64,000 bases of DNA from Macrobrachium rosenbergii (taxonomy: Eukaryota > Arthropoda > Malacostraca > Decapoda > Palaemonidae), in contig NC_089763.1 of NCBI RefSeq assembly GCF_040412425.1, positions 58,611,915-58,675,914 on the forward strand. The letters are read 5' to 3'. Shown here one piece after another: positions 1-13,518 of this stretch; position 1 is the stretch's first letter; each line of letters opens with the position of its first letter. The notes beneath the pieces were generated by a model. It saw only the letters and a program-made list of their open reading frames with translations. It was not told the DNA's origin and ran no database searches. The position numbers were made by a program, and so were the translations under genes.

Positions 1-1939
1 GGTGCCCGTATACATATCGTACACTAGTCTTATTTTGTCACTGTTCACTAACATTTTACATCCAACAATTAAACCAGTCGTCTGAAATTCCATTACTTTC
101 TCTTGTACTGGTTTGCTTTTATTTTTGACGCGATTGTTCATTTTTTATTGGTTCGATGTTGGAAGATCTGGAATGTCGATAAATGTCGAGCAGCAAGTGT
201 TCTGGTGTGATTCTTCTGGAAAACGGCCTCCAGTGCCAGTTTTCGACCCAAGCAGATATTGATACATTAGTGAGGGTACCTACAGTAGAAGTCCCGGGTT
301 TTCGCCTCGCTGTGGTAGAAAGGTTTGATCTTTTGTGGAACAAGGGTTACTATGCACATGGTATTGTAAGATTGAGTCCCTGCTTTATAAACGGATCGCT
401 TCATAGTGGGTTCCTAGTTGTTGTGAGTTTTTAATGGAAATGAAATTAATTAATTTAGTCCATAACAAATTTTGTTGGCCTGGATATAGTGTGACGGATG
501 TGGTTCAAATTGCTCATCGTAAAGGGCAGTGATGTAATGCTTAGAACCTCTGTCCTCAGAGATAAAATCTGCCATCAATTAAATCTGCTTCGAAATTCAT
601 ACCGAATTTTAGTTTTTTAGAGAGTTACGTGTTTACAGATTTATTTAGAGATTTATATACAATTAAAAAGATTATTTCTTTAGATATTCCGACCTGATTT
701 AAGATCCGTTACGGAAACTCAACATGATTTCTCAGAGGATTGTAAAAATCCACTTTGAAATAAATAATGCATGCAGATAACAGGTGTCTGCATGGCAGAT
801 ATTATGTTGAATCACAGGTAAATGAAAGCACGTTGACTCCAACCTTGTGACTTATTGTTTTGTGAGTTTATTAAAAGGCAAGACACTTTTGAATAGGTGC
901 ACGCCAGCCCTTCTTCCTTAAATCTGCATCTCCCATTTCAGTGCTGTTGCCTTTCCCCTCTCTTTATCTCTCCAGAGAAGTGGCATACTAAGGCGCATGT
1001 TCTTATAATGACATACTACACAAAGAAATTAAATGGCGCGATGCCCCTTTTGTACCAGTCATTAAATGCTAAACTTGTAAAGTGTTGTGTATGTCTTTAA
1101 AGTTAAGCTTGAAGTTATAATGGAGAAGAGGGAGGGTCGCCAACATTTGCATATTCGCAGTTTCTCATTAGTATGTAAATCCCCTCCCAACTCCCTCCTG
1201 GCGTGTCCTCACCCTCCTCCCCGCCTGAGTCTCCTTACCTTGTCGTTTTATCGTGTGTATTACAGTAGTTACTTACGACGGCCTTCGAGGTTCCTTTCTA
1301 CCCCTACTTCCGTCCGTATGTTTAAATGAAAAGAGAGAGAGGGAAAGGAATAAATGAAATAGTAGTTCGGCAGTCTCGACAAATGATTTGTGTCGACGCA
1401 CGTACAGAAAGGCGGGACATTGGATTCTCTGCAAACTGTATGTATCATGCGCTTCTCCAAAATGAAATCTAAAAGAACTGTCACCTGAAGTAGTTAATTC
1501 ATAAATAATCAGAAGAGGCTTAAGGATTAGCATTAAATCCTTCTTCAACATAGCCTTAATTTATATTTTCAAGTCTGCATCTTTTTCATGTCTGCCCAAA
1601 ATTCGCGATCATTTGTAAAGAGTGAAGTTACTAAGTGGCCCCGTAAAAGGAGAAAACAGAAAAAGTGACACTGGAAAATTGCATGTCAGTTCACATTAAA
1701 ACAGACAGAGTACTAAGTAAAGAAAATTTTGAGAGAGAGAGAGAGGTATAAATATCACAATTCTACTTTAGAAGATATACGGGATGCGAAGTTACGAATT
1801 GTAAATATCATTTGTTTTATATTTTATCCCTCTGTGGATTAGTAAGAGCACTGGTAGTTTTGTTGTTGCTTGATTTACGTAAAAATGCTATGATCAGTAT
1901 TCGACTCGAAAGAGTTATCGCTTTCCAGCAAATAAATGC

Positions 1940-1940
<1 letters not shown>
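1..1940. other. Unassigned AT-rich sequence
   Basis: No host gene could be supported. Open frames of up to about 90 codons occur on both strands around 120-430 and 1090-1550, but none shows a recognisable domain and the two strands are open over the same bases. A minus-strand frame from about 120 to 1 reads on as plausible protein, so a decayed mobile-element fragment at the window edge is possible but unproven. Confidence 0.5.

Positions 1941-1942
<2 letters not shown>

Positions 1943-2002
<60 letters not shown>
1943..2002. repeat. (CT)n microsatellite
   Basis: Uninterrupted CT dinucleotide array of about 60 bases. It produces meaningless Ser-Leu and Arg-Glu reading frames on the two strands. 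Confidence 0.98.
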
Positions 2003-2003
<1 letters not shown>

Positions 2004-2573
2004 AGAAGAGGAGGAAGAAGATTAATGCTCTTTCTTGGAAAACTAATTATTTCCTTTAATCTTTTGTATCGGATCTTATATTTAGCAATATTCACTTCAC
2101 GTACATCTCTATAAAATGCCTTAATATTTATTGCTTGTCTTCGAATGCTCGCATGCTGGTTTAGCTCAGGGAAGAAGCGCCTTTATTGCTGTAGTGTTTA
2201 AGGTGGATTTTTCCCTGGCCGTTTGGTAATCTTGCGAGTTACGATATTGGTCCTTGTGTGTCACAGGGTTGTCATAAAAATGTGTCACCTCATTAGGTAT
2301 AATTAAAATGTGTCATCAGTCTTAGGAGCTTGTGAGTTGGGATTTTTTGTGGGCTGGTTTAGGTGAAGGACGGATAGGGGGCGGGGGAGTGGTTTGAGGG
2401 GCCGTGAGAGGAAATGTGAAAGATTAAAAAAAAGAACACATCCTCTTTCACTGACTTTGATTTATTGCTTTTGAGTTCTTCGGTTTCTTATGTCATTTCT
2501 CATCAGGTCGTTCGTTTTGTTTTTGTTTTCCTCCGAGGAATTTTTTCCATTACCCGAGGGAAAACAGTTTGGA

Positions 2574-2576
<3 letters not shown>

Positions 2577-2632
<56 letters not shown>
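2577..2632. repeat. (GA)n microsatellite
   Basis: Uninterrupted GA array, in the opposite sense to the CT array 600 bases upstream. The 2003-2576 interval between them holds no recognisable feature. Confidence 0.98.
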
Positions 2633-2636
<4 letters not shown>

Positions 2637-2879
2637 TTATGTTTGAAGGTTTAAGATTAAAAAAAAAAAATACTCTTTTTCCCGTCTTCTGTACAACACT
2701 AGGCTGATAATAAAGTGTATAAGCGCGGGAACACACGATCAGTACTTTATTACTGTTGATTTACAATTGTTATACAAAGAAGGAGATTAAATAAGATAGC
2801 CATGAAATACGAGCATCGTAGGAATATTTTTGTGTATTATTTTCTTAGCCCGGATGATTAGATAAACATAAACAAGTTA

Positions 2880-3305
2880 AAAATGCGCCGACGTTTCTTC
2901 GGCGCAGTCGAGTTTTCTGTACATCCGTTACAGCGTATAATCAAGGCCACCGAAAATAGATCTATGTTTCGGTCTCTATATAATGCTGTATGAGCCGCGG
3001 CTCACGAAACTGTTAACCACCGTACGGCGGTGGCGTACGGTGTTTTATCATATCGTTGCCAGAAGCATGATTATGGCTAACTTTAACCTTAAATAAAGTA
3101 AAACTACTGAAGCTGAAGGGCTTCAATTTGGTATGTTTAATGATTGGAGGGTGGATGATCAACATACCAATTTGCAGCCCTCTAGCCTCAGTGGTTTTTA
3201 AGATCTGACCAGGGGAGGGGGGCCAGAATAAAGTGCTGACGGACAGACAAAGCCGGAGAAGAACAAATTTTCTTTTTGATGGTTGGCTGTTTTCAGAAAA
3301 CTAAA
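2880..3305. repeat. Interspersed hairpin repeat with short terminal inverted repeats
   Basis: The block starts near a GTTTTCTGTA motif (about 2912) and ends near TTTTCAGAAAAC (about 3290-3300), which are inverted relative to each other. Inside, about 3107-3135 and 3163-3195 form an imperfect hairpin: a CTGAAG...CTTCAATTTGGTATG arm pairs with CATACCAATTTGCAG...CTCAGTGG across a loop that reads as GGAGGGTGGATG. A second small inverted repeat (GCGCCGACGTTTCTTCGGCGC) lies at about 2885-2905. From memory this family is widespread in decapod sequence, including transcripts. That is recall, not a search. It could be a MITE-like non-autonomous element. Confidence 0.65.
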
Positions 3306-3309
3306 ATCA

Positions 3310-3965
3310 GAACAAAAACACAAGGAAAAAGTAACTCTTCCGCTTGCGTTAGGCTGGAATACAAATATTGACATCAGTATTTTCTGGACTCTTTCTGTTT
3401 CTCGAAAGTTTATTTCCTTTTTGAATTCTCAATGCTATTGTTTCTAATGGAAACTTAAGCATTATCTCTCAAGCCCATGCTTTTTTATATCTTTGTAAAA
3501 AAAAAAAAAATAAAGCGTATTCTTACTCGAGTAAATATATACAAATTCTTAATATGAAAATCTAAAGAAATTGTTGTTTCTGTCATGGATTTTATTTTTC
3601 GAAGTATGGTATTTTGGAAGAATCGTTCAAACAGTGATGCATGCATACATGATCATACATCATTCTAAATTGATAATAGAGTAGGTACTTGAAACTCCAA
3701 GAAGGTTGCAGTTTTGTCATTAAAGAAGTTAGTAGTCAGTTGAACTGTTTAACTTTTTGTATCATTTGCATGAAAGTGGACAGATAAATATCTGGGCGTG
3801 GAACAACAAAATTATACTTTTCATTCTTTATTTTGAAACTTCGGTGTCATTTTCAAAATCAGCTTTAATGTGCAGACAGACAAGGATATTACCAAGTTTG
3901 TAATATAAAAAATACAAGAAAATACAATGAAATTTACAGTAAATAATTCAGAAAATATAGAAAAA
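3310..3965. other. Unassigned AT-rich sequence
   Basis: No coding or repeat structure beyond a short A-run near 3497 was recognised. Confidence 0.5.
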
Positions 3966-3966
3966 T

Positions 3967-4050
<84 letters not shown>
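3966..4050. repeat. (AT)n microsatellite
   Basis: About 80 bases of alternating AT. Confidence 0.98.
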
Positions 4051-4052
<2 letters not shown>

Positions 4053-4739
4053 TACGTAAATGGAAATGTATAATGGAAATGAATAACCATCAAGGCTTAA
4101 AGATCCCAAACTCTTAGTTATTATTCATTTCTAGATGTTACCAGTATTTTAAAATCATCTCTGTTTGAGGTCTCGTTACATAAATTTCACAATGGTTCCT
4201 TATTGTTAATTGCAGGGGTCTCAGCAGGGGCGTGGATGTACTTGAACTGACATCTCTGTGTTGGTCGATTGGAAAGGAAAGATTTTTAATGCTGGAACCT
4301 ATATGTTTCAAACTGTATTAGAAACACTTAGATTGGTTAATAATCGACGAACACGGCCACTCAGCAATTCTCTTTGCAACTGAAGGATGTTTTAAATTCA
4401 TAGTTGTTATGTAATACTAGTTGTAAGGCAGTTTGTGGCAAGTATAACTGGAACAGGACTATTAGTTCATTACATGCTATTTAGTTAACGCCTTTCGATA
4501 CACAAGGAAACCTACAGTCTAAGGCATTCATTCAGGGCCGTTCTTATGGTTAGTTTTTATTAATAATTCACAAATTTACAAACGTAACAATACCAAACAT
4601 TTTGTCATTAAGCCTTTTTATTTAAAAATTGAATGCTAAAAGCGTTTCTCTACAAAATAAAAAATATTTGGTGGATAAATTACAACGCTCGATGTACAAG
4701 TATGTTAATGGCGTTTGTTGTATATATTTCATGGCAGGC

Positions 4740-5105
4740 ACTTGAAAAATTCACACCAAGTCCACATCACTGGTAAGACCCCTCAGTCAATAATGAGGGG
4801 CCACAGTGAAAACTGAGTAACGTGATCATAAATAGAGATAAATTTGAAATACTGACATCTAGAATTGAACAGGAATATAAGATTTTCTGTTTTGTGTGTA
4901 TTAGATTGAATATGTCAGCTGTATACCTTGATGGTAGTTAATTGTACATTTAAGTGTTTCTCAATTTCAATTTCTTTTTTAAACAGTTTTTCTTCTAGAT
5001 TGCAAACGTGTGTATTAGCATGACTGTCAGCTCATTTCAGATGATTTTAAAAATGGCCCCAGAGTAGAGTCGAAACGTCAAAATAAAGAATTGTAGATAT
5101 GCTTT
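4740..5105 (+). pseudogene. Decayed Penelope-like element 3' end (GIY-YIG C-terminus plus tail)
   Basis: Broken frames on the plus strand read like the end of a Penelope-like GIY-YIG endonuclease: a TGKTPQSIMRGHSEN segment (about 4770-4820), then NRDKFEILTSRIEQ (about 4833-4875), then LNMSAVYLDG (about 4905-4935). In related elements these correspond to the HS-containing segment, the FEIL segment and the C-terminal LNNMSSAV segment. Downstream, a tail with GAGTCGAAACGTC (about 5066-5078) followed by AATAAAG resembles the tail motif of the other PLEs in this window. Stops and frameshifts are frequent. No RT part is visible upstream, so this is a 5'-truncated relic. Confidence 0.45.
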
Positions 5106-7560
5106 CGTTGATCCTCGCCCTGAAGTTTGTTTGTCTGCTGAGATATCCACCCCAGTAATGAATACTTGGGTGAAAGTTCTTTTGGTCCCATTTCACTTGT
5201 GCAGTATCATTCACAAAATGCTTCTGATCTCTAAAAGTATATTTCATGAATGTCAGAACAGCATGAAAGTTCAGTTCTGGTCTATAATTGAAAAAAAAAA
5301 AAAACGCCGTATGAAAAGTATAGTTTGCATTAATAGAAGTAGTATCTATGTTAAAGCAGTCAGCCACATCTTGTGGAAAGCAGATATAACAGTCAGAAGA
5401 TAAGGTATGTAACATGCGGCAGTGATATAGTATTACAACCTTTTGCCACTTTATGAACTTTGACAACAACAATACTGTAAATAATAGCATTCATTTTACT
5501 GTAAAGAGACTGCCAGCGCTAACAAGTCTGCCTGACAAAGTTGATACAGGAAAGAAGGTCTCAATCACATTTGTAAACTCTTCTGATGTGGTAGATAGTA
5601 ACGAGTAAGCTCTGGAGGGATTTGCAGTCTCACTCTATAATAAAACCAGTAATTTTTCAGTTGCTAAAGAGGCAGGTCTTGACAGTTTTGCAAGAAAACA
5701 AAAAACACATTACTATATACCAGAAAGGCGATCAGTACACAGAGAACAGGAAAAGTGTTTATCATCGGACAGAACAGATAGGAACAGAAATTGCTGTGAT
5801 AACGAGAAACATTTAATTGACTTGGTTTGATCAGACAAGGAAAATTTCAGGACTACTCTTAAATCAGGCAAGAAATGTTGTCAGAAATTCACCAAATGTG
5901 ACTACAACAAGAAATTCACAGGAAACTTCAAGTGCTTGTGCTACAGACTTTGTTGCACTGGTCTTATAGTTAACGTTGCCAAGCCTAGGTGGGCGAGGAG
6001 AGACCAGTGTCATCAATATTGTTAACATGCGAGGATGCCCTCACTGGATGAACTGAAATGAAAGATATTTTACAACGAACAGATAGTTTGGGGCATGTCT
6101 CTCGTGTTACTGACGCATCACGTGTTTTTAGTATCGTGACACAAGTGGAAACAAATAAACCATATACTATACCAGACCAATGAATTTTACAAGTCAAATA
6201 ATGGTCAGCTTTAAAAATTGCCACCATGATGGAAATGCAAGTATCTTGGAGATTTTTGTTGTAACCCATATAGTTTATTTGTGGCATCCTTCCTGCTTGT
6301 ATCACTAATGAAACTATAATATTAGTTTGTGGCCAACGGGAAAGAAAAGTTAAGTTGGAATTCTATATGAATGATTCTTCACTCAGGCTTTCCCATTTTG
6401 AATGCGGAAAATTATGATTTGTTACATGGTACTTATTTTATCATTTATTTATTTGGTTATATTTTTTATTTTCTTTATATTCCTTTTTCGTTCTTGTTTG
6501 GGGCAGGATATAGGCACTTGATTGTGCTACCGTGTGCACGCACAATACTCTTGTGGTTCAGGAGTTGGGGGGTTATATTTAGACACTTATGAGAGTGAGA
6601 GCCTAACCCATATGTTTCCTGGTATTTTTCTGACCACGTTCGTCCCCTATCATCCAGATAAATTTCCAATTTATGTCACACCCATTCAATTGTTCTGCCT
6701 GTAGCTTTATTACTAACAGCAGCCACAGTATGAACAGTGATGTTTTAAGAAATTGTTTATGATTGTTTATGAGTGTTTGTTGCCAAAGTCAGTTAATGGA
6801 ACCAGGCTTAACGGGAGAAAAATTTAAATTCCTGAAATTCGGGGTTATGCAAGGCGTAGTAAGCGGATTATATTCCGTATTATCACTCTCACATTTGTTT
6901 AAAAGTATATTTTGCAGATTTTAAAATTTTCTATATTTGCCACTTGTACGACAATTGTGAATTTGAACTTGAACTCTGCAGCAATGAAACATTTTGATTT
7001 GCCTTTTCCTCTACTCTGGTATCCTGTTGTAGTTTGCTTTTGGGGATTTTTATGAATATCCGTTTTTTTTTTTTTTTTACAGACGTACAACTTTCTTGTA
7101 CATGGGAACTTTGATAAAACTTTTATGTAATATTTTCATGTAAGGAAATTGTTTCCAGAACATAAATTGCTTCATTCATATTTGTTAAAGAGATACATTG
7201 CCATGTATCTCAGTTAACTATGGATATAATTGATTGATTAACGTTAATGTAGAGTACAGTTAACCCTGTAAGACCGTTGTCAGTGGGGAGGAGATATATC
7301 TTAGTAAATTAACCGAGATGAGATGTTGCTGTGTGAAGGCAAGGTTAGTTCTTCTGCTTACATTGCTTCCTCTTTCTGTCTCGTCTTTCTGGTCAAGAAC
7401 CACCGCACTAACGAGGTCTTAATGATTCATTGGTGCAACATAAATCTGCCCAAGCAACTCTGACAGACACCGAAAAAGTAGAAGTTGAGTCAGTTTTTAA
7501 GGTTAATTATTACTTTCTTCCATTTCATTTGATAGTTATTTTTACAAGGTTATCTTGTGG
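5106..7560. other. Unassigned sequence
   Basis: The longest frames here (a minus frame of 147 codons at 5047-5490 and a minus frame of 106 codons at 5985-6305) have no domain I recognise. The first overlaps the PLE tail and an A-run. Possible relics of repeats. No gene called. Confidence 0.45.
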
Positions 7561-7565
7561 GAAGT

Positions 7566-7963
7566 TGTTATATAGCAAGCGCAGAGCTTCGCTGCCGAAC
7601 CTAGGTTTAACAGCCAGGTTTGGCAGCCAGTTCCAGTGACGAACCTATACGCCATGGGCATCACCTGATATTGGATCGTGTTCGTACACACAACCGACTT
7701 CCCTGTAACTACATTCCCGCCCGCATGGTGATCTTAAGCGGGCATAATTCCAAGAATAAAAGGATTACGGGCTCTCTATAGCAAGAGCCCGTGGCAGCAT
7801 AACGAACGACAGCTTAATATAAAATAAAAAAGAGAACAAACTTTACCGGCTACCCTGTGAGCAAGAGCCCGTGTTGTCATAACGAGAGCTTAATTATAAA
7901 CAGCAACAACGACAGCGGAATAAGTCAATTGACTCTAGGACAAGTGTGTATAGTTACCTTACA
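7566..7963 (+). repeat. Possible solo LTR
   Basis: The block begins TGTTATATAGC and ends TTACCTTACA, matching the TGT...ACA end rule of LTRs. It has an AATAAAA signal near 7757 and is more GC-rich than its surroundings. A segment GAGCAAGAGCCCGTG with following CATAACGA occurs twice (about 7780-7815 and 7859-7895) as an internal direct repeat. No matching target-site duplication is visible (GAAGT before, GTTTA after), so the ends are uncertain. It could instead be another interspersed repeat. Confidence 0.3.
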
Positions 7964-8030
7964 GTTTATCTTGATGTGTCCGTCGGGTTGCTTGTTTCTA
8001 TATGATTTCTTTTAATTATATGTACAGTAT

Positions 8031-8177
<147 letters not shown>

Positions 8178-9534
8178 ATACGATATTCTGCTCTGTATTT
8201 AGATTTTAATTGCCTAGTTGATAGCTGTTAGAGGCAAGCGTTAGTGCCCAGGTTTCCATATTATAGAAGCAATGAAATTAAGACCTTGAGAATATACTTT
8301 TGGTAATGTTAGCTGAAAGTGGCCTGTTGTACGCGACCGAAAAAAACACTTGCGCCTCACTGGCGTTATTTAAATGGATCATGTTACTTTTCACGTGGGG
8401 TTAAAATATTTTCGAAATCATGCTGCGTTGGTATTGGTACATAGGAAAGATAGAATTGTATAAAATTCCGTTCTATTTTGAAAAAGTTCATTATCATCCG
8501 TTTTTTTATTAAAATATTCTTTGTACTACAGAGTTTGTGATTAGATGTTTGTTCTTTGTTTTTCTTGTAAATTATCAGGCCTTAAATTCTAATATGAAAC
8601 TTGTCAAGGTTGCTTCTTTGTAAACTGTTTTCAGTTTCGCGCATCTTTACGTCTTGATTTAGCGTCTAGCACTTGACATTACTCAGCATCAAGTCATTAC
8701 TTACGATACTTTTCGTACCCACTGTTTGTGTGCCTTTCGACTCTCTCTTTTGTTCTGTCTTTAGCAGTAATCTTACTTCCCAGTAACTTCATTTAAGTTT
8801 GGTGTTGCTTGCCTTCAAGCTTTAATTAAAACTTCAAGATGGTGTCCCTGGTGTTGCCCAAATAACAAAAAAAAAAAAAAAATTGAGAGGTTGATCGTCA
8901 CGCCTTTTAAATCTCCCTTAACTCCATCAAATGTTTTTAGATCTTCCACTCATACAGTATAATTGTAGGTATTTCCTAAATTCTTTACTGTGATTATAAG
9001 TATTTGTCACCATTCTTTAAACTCAGTGAACCCAGTCATCATTGGTACCAGATTTATGTGGATACTCCATTTGCGCTTATATCAGTAGCCTCCGTCGTAA
9101 TTGGCAAAGAGAAAACTGTAATAGCAGGGTAGGATTTTCATACAAATTTTCCAGACAATTATTTCCATAGCAGGTAGTGTTTAATATCAACTCCCATCAA
9201 AATTTTAATAAAAAAAGAGATCTACAGGATGACTTAAAATCTGGCTTTAGACATTGGATTGGAATCAGTATCCTAAAATTATTTTGTTCACAAATATGTA
9301 ATAAAATTCTTAAATTAAATTGCGACAACCACATAATGTATACATTTACTGCTGAACTTGAATATTGAGTATTTAAATGATTTACCATTGTTTTTATATA
9401 GGTTGTTAGCTGGCTGCATATTTTATCCAAAGAGAATATGCATTATTTATTTTATCACAAAGAGAATATTCATTATTTATATATATATAGATTTATAATT
9501 ATTTATGTGCATCACCATACATACATACATAGAC
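8178..9534. other. Unassigned sequence
   Basis: Contains an A-run at about 8867-8882. Nothing else was recognised on either strand. Confidence 0.5.
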
Positions 9535-9556
9535 ACACATACACACACACATACAT

Positions 9557-9648
<92 letters not shown>
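9535..9648. repeat. (CA)n(TA)n compound microsatellite
   Basis: CA/CATA repeats pass into about 70 bases of TA. The array directly abuts the left arm of the Penelope-like fold-back that starts at about 9651. Confidence 0.97.
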
Positions 9649-9651
<3 letters not shown>

Positions 9652-10197
9652 AAACAGTAGTCATGGGCAGGAATGCTCTGAGATTCACGCTTCTTTTATT
9701 GCTTCCTACGTTTCGTGATTCATAATCACATCACCAAGGAATTCTATGGAAAATCAAATTAATAAAAGTACTGGACGGCTAAAACTGAATTAGGTTACAA
9801 CGTTAGTCATTAAAAATCTATAAAGGCTGTTCAAAATTACACATACTAGAGCACACTTAAATACATACACACAAAACATAAAACCACGCTACATACGGAC
9901 ACATAACGTTACACAAGAGCAAATTAAAAATAGCAAAATCACAAAACACTCCAAATAAATAAAAAAAAAAAAAAAATAAATTGTTTAACTTTAAGAAAAT
10001 TTTCAATGAATGGAGAAACAAACAAAGACAGTAATATTACTTATACAAAAAGCAGAAGACGCTAACCTTACAATGCAAACGACATAACCACACTAACAGT
10101 AAAAGAAAAATATATAAGAAAAACAAAACAAAAACATCAAGAGGTACAAATAGTAATGAGCTATGCCAAAAACACTGGAAAGAGGCAATTTGAGTGT

Positions 10198-10668
10198 TTA
10201 ATGAGGGAACCGCAGTTTAATATTTAAAGACTCAAGTATCTGAAGTTTTTGTTGGTCCTGTGCTTGGCCAATAACTTTAAAATCATCGTAATTTATATGC
10301 ATTTTGCACTTGGTGGCATGATTTCTTATACAGGATGGCTCTGGATTGGAGAGTCGGCATCCAGTTCTATAACTCACCCCCTTATGAGAGTCGGCTCTGA
10401 CCCTGAAAAGCCGCTTGGTAGATCCGACATATGTTCCCAGACTACATCTGGGACAAGTATATTCATAAACAACACCAGACGACATCAAACAGCAGAGCCT
10501 ATCTTTAAATTGCCTCTTTCCAGTGTTTTTGGCATAGCTCATTACTATTTGGACCGCTTGGGTTATGTCGTTTGCATTGTAAGGTTTGCGTCTTCTGCTT
10601 TTTGTATAAGTAATATTACTGTCTTTGTTTGTTTCTCCATTTCTGAAAATTTTCTTAAAGTTAAACAA
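10198..10668 (-). CDS. GIY-YIG endonuclease domain of a Penelope-like element (RT missing)
   Basis: A 156-codon open frame. After a basic linker (KSRRRK near residue 25) comes YTCPRC (about residue 72), the GIY-YIG core GTYVGSTKR (about residue 82), an Arg/His segment RVRADSHKG, then CRLSNPEPSCIRNH and DDFKVIG near the C-terminus. In PLE proteins this domain follows the reverse transcriptase and nicks target DNA for priming. Here the RT is absent upstream, and the N-terminal part of the frame lies in the right arm of the fold-back. The ATG is simply the first in the frame, and the true protein would have continued upstream as an RT-endonuclease fusion. Probably not functional alone. The closest relative in the window is the broken copy at 56.2 kb. 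Confidence 0.75.
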   Translation of the reverse strand: MFNFKKIFRNGETNKDSNITYTKSRRRKPYNANDITQAVQIVMSYAKNTGKRQFKDRLCCLMSSGVVYEYTCPRCSLGTYVGSTKRLFRVRADSHKGVSYRTGCRLSNPEPSCIRNHATKCKMHINYDDFKVIGQAQDQQKLQILESLNIKLRFPH

Positions 10669-10917
10669 TTTTTTATTTTTTTATTTTTTTTTTGTAATTT
10701 ATTTGGAGTGTTTTGTGATTTTGCTATTTTTAATGTGCCCTTGTGTAACCATATGTGTCCGTATGTAGCGTGGTTTTATGCTTTGTGTGTATGTATTTAA
10801 GTGTACTCTAGTGTGTGTAATTTTGAACAGCCTTTATAGAATTTTAACGACTAATGTTTAACGTAATTCAGTTTAGCCGTCCAGTACCTTCATTAATTTG
10901 ATTTTTCATAGAATTTC

Positions 10918-10945
10918 CTGATGATGTGATTATGAATCACGAAAC
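10918..10945 (+). ncRNA. Hammerhead-ribozyme-like core in PLE terminal repeat (candidate)
   Basis: The sequence reads CTGATGA (10918-10924), then a 6-bp stem GTGATT/AATCAC closed by ATG (10926-10940), then GAAAC (10941-10945). This is the order of the hammerhead core: CUGANGA, helix II, GAAA. PLE terminal repeats are known to carry hammerhead motifs. I could not place a convincing helix III or cleavage site, and the inverted partner at about 9725-9752 has a degraded core (TGGTGATG). It may be a relic, or a half-site needing a dimer. Confidence 0.4.
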
Positions 10946-11027
10946 GTAGGAAGCAATAAAGGAAGTGTGAATCTCCATAGTATTCCTGCCCTTGACTACT
11001 GTTTATGTATGTGCATCGAATCTGCCA

Positions 11028-12845
<1,818 letters not shown>

Positions 12846-12888
12846 GCGAATTGGATATTAAGCGGCATTTGTTGCGTAATCTTTATGA

Positions 12889-12930
12889 ATATATATGTAA
12901 TAGATATAGTATATATAATATATATATCCA

Positions 12931-13003
<73 letters not shown>
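12889..13003. repeat. (TA)n microsatellite, interrupted
   Basis: TA array with GTAATAGATATAG-type interruptions at its left side. Confidence 0.97.
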
Positions 13004-13006
<3 letters not shown>

Positions 13007-13112
13007 ACCTGTTAAACTGATTCCCCCTTACCAGGGGAGACTCCAGAAAAAATTGAGTGGCCACATTCATACCCCAGCTTTTGAATCGTCGTGGATGAAT
13101 CCCATGTGCTCT

Positions 13113-13165
13113 AATATATTATGTTATATATATGATATATATATATATTATATATATAATATATA

Positions 13166-13250
<85 letters not shown>

Positions 13251-13260
13251 TGCATATGTA
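13113..13260. repeat. (TA)n microsatellite
   Basis: TA array abutting the 3' end (minus sense) of PLE locus 2. The short 13004-13112 stretch before it has no recognised content. Confidence 0.97.
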
Positions 13261-13518
13261 TGTATATTTGTATCACTAAATCCACGTCAGAAGGTGAGTG
13301 AAAACTGGGACTTTGAACAAGTACTTTCGTAGTTTATTCTACATTGTCAAGTTCACACTGAATACAAAAGAAGTTGACAGGTTTATATACAAAAACAGAA
13401 GGGGGGCGGGGTTACAGTGTTTTAATCTGGGCAGCATGTTCTTTAAACAAAAAAAGACAGGGACAAAGGGTCAAGGGATAATCCAGGGTGGAGATTAACA
13501 TTCCTTGTGGAAGTAGTT

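Larger units (their letters stand above)
9651..11004 (-). mobile_element. Penelope-like fold-back locus 1
   Basis: Two oppositely oriented copies of one PLE 3' region meet at about 10196. The left arm (9651-10196) is a plus-oriented copy and the right arm (10508-11004) is its inverted partner. They share, among many blocks, the segment around CACGAAACGTAGG and the end block AAACAGTAGTCA / TGACTACTGTTT. The loop between them holds the GIY-YIG endonuclease, coded on the minus strand. The left arm keeps the frame for MSYAKNTGKRQF and has 17 extra codons in frame before it, but a stop replaces a Lys codon after SRRR (about 10058). Both outer ends lie next to AT arrays (9577-9648 and 11032-11151). 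No RT domain is present, so the locus is 5'-truncated. Confidence 0.8.

Noticed and set aside
183..434. 83-codon plus frame and 74-codon minus frame at the window start; another plus frame faintly recalls an integrase zinc-finger region (HNKFCWPGYSVTDVVQ)
   Set aside because: Too short and without the His/Cys spacing of an integrase. Edge of window prevents a check of context.
1812..2114. Ser-Leu / Arg-Glu repeat frames over CT arrays (also 2.5, 19.4, 19.7, 49.7, 50.1 and 53.7 kb)
   Set aside because: Artefacts of CT/GA repeats.
5047..5490. 147-codon minus-strand frame
   Set aside because: No recognisable domain. It overlaps the PLE tail and an A-run translated as a Phe run, and the other strand is open in the same interval.
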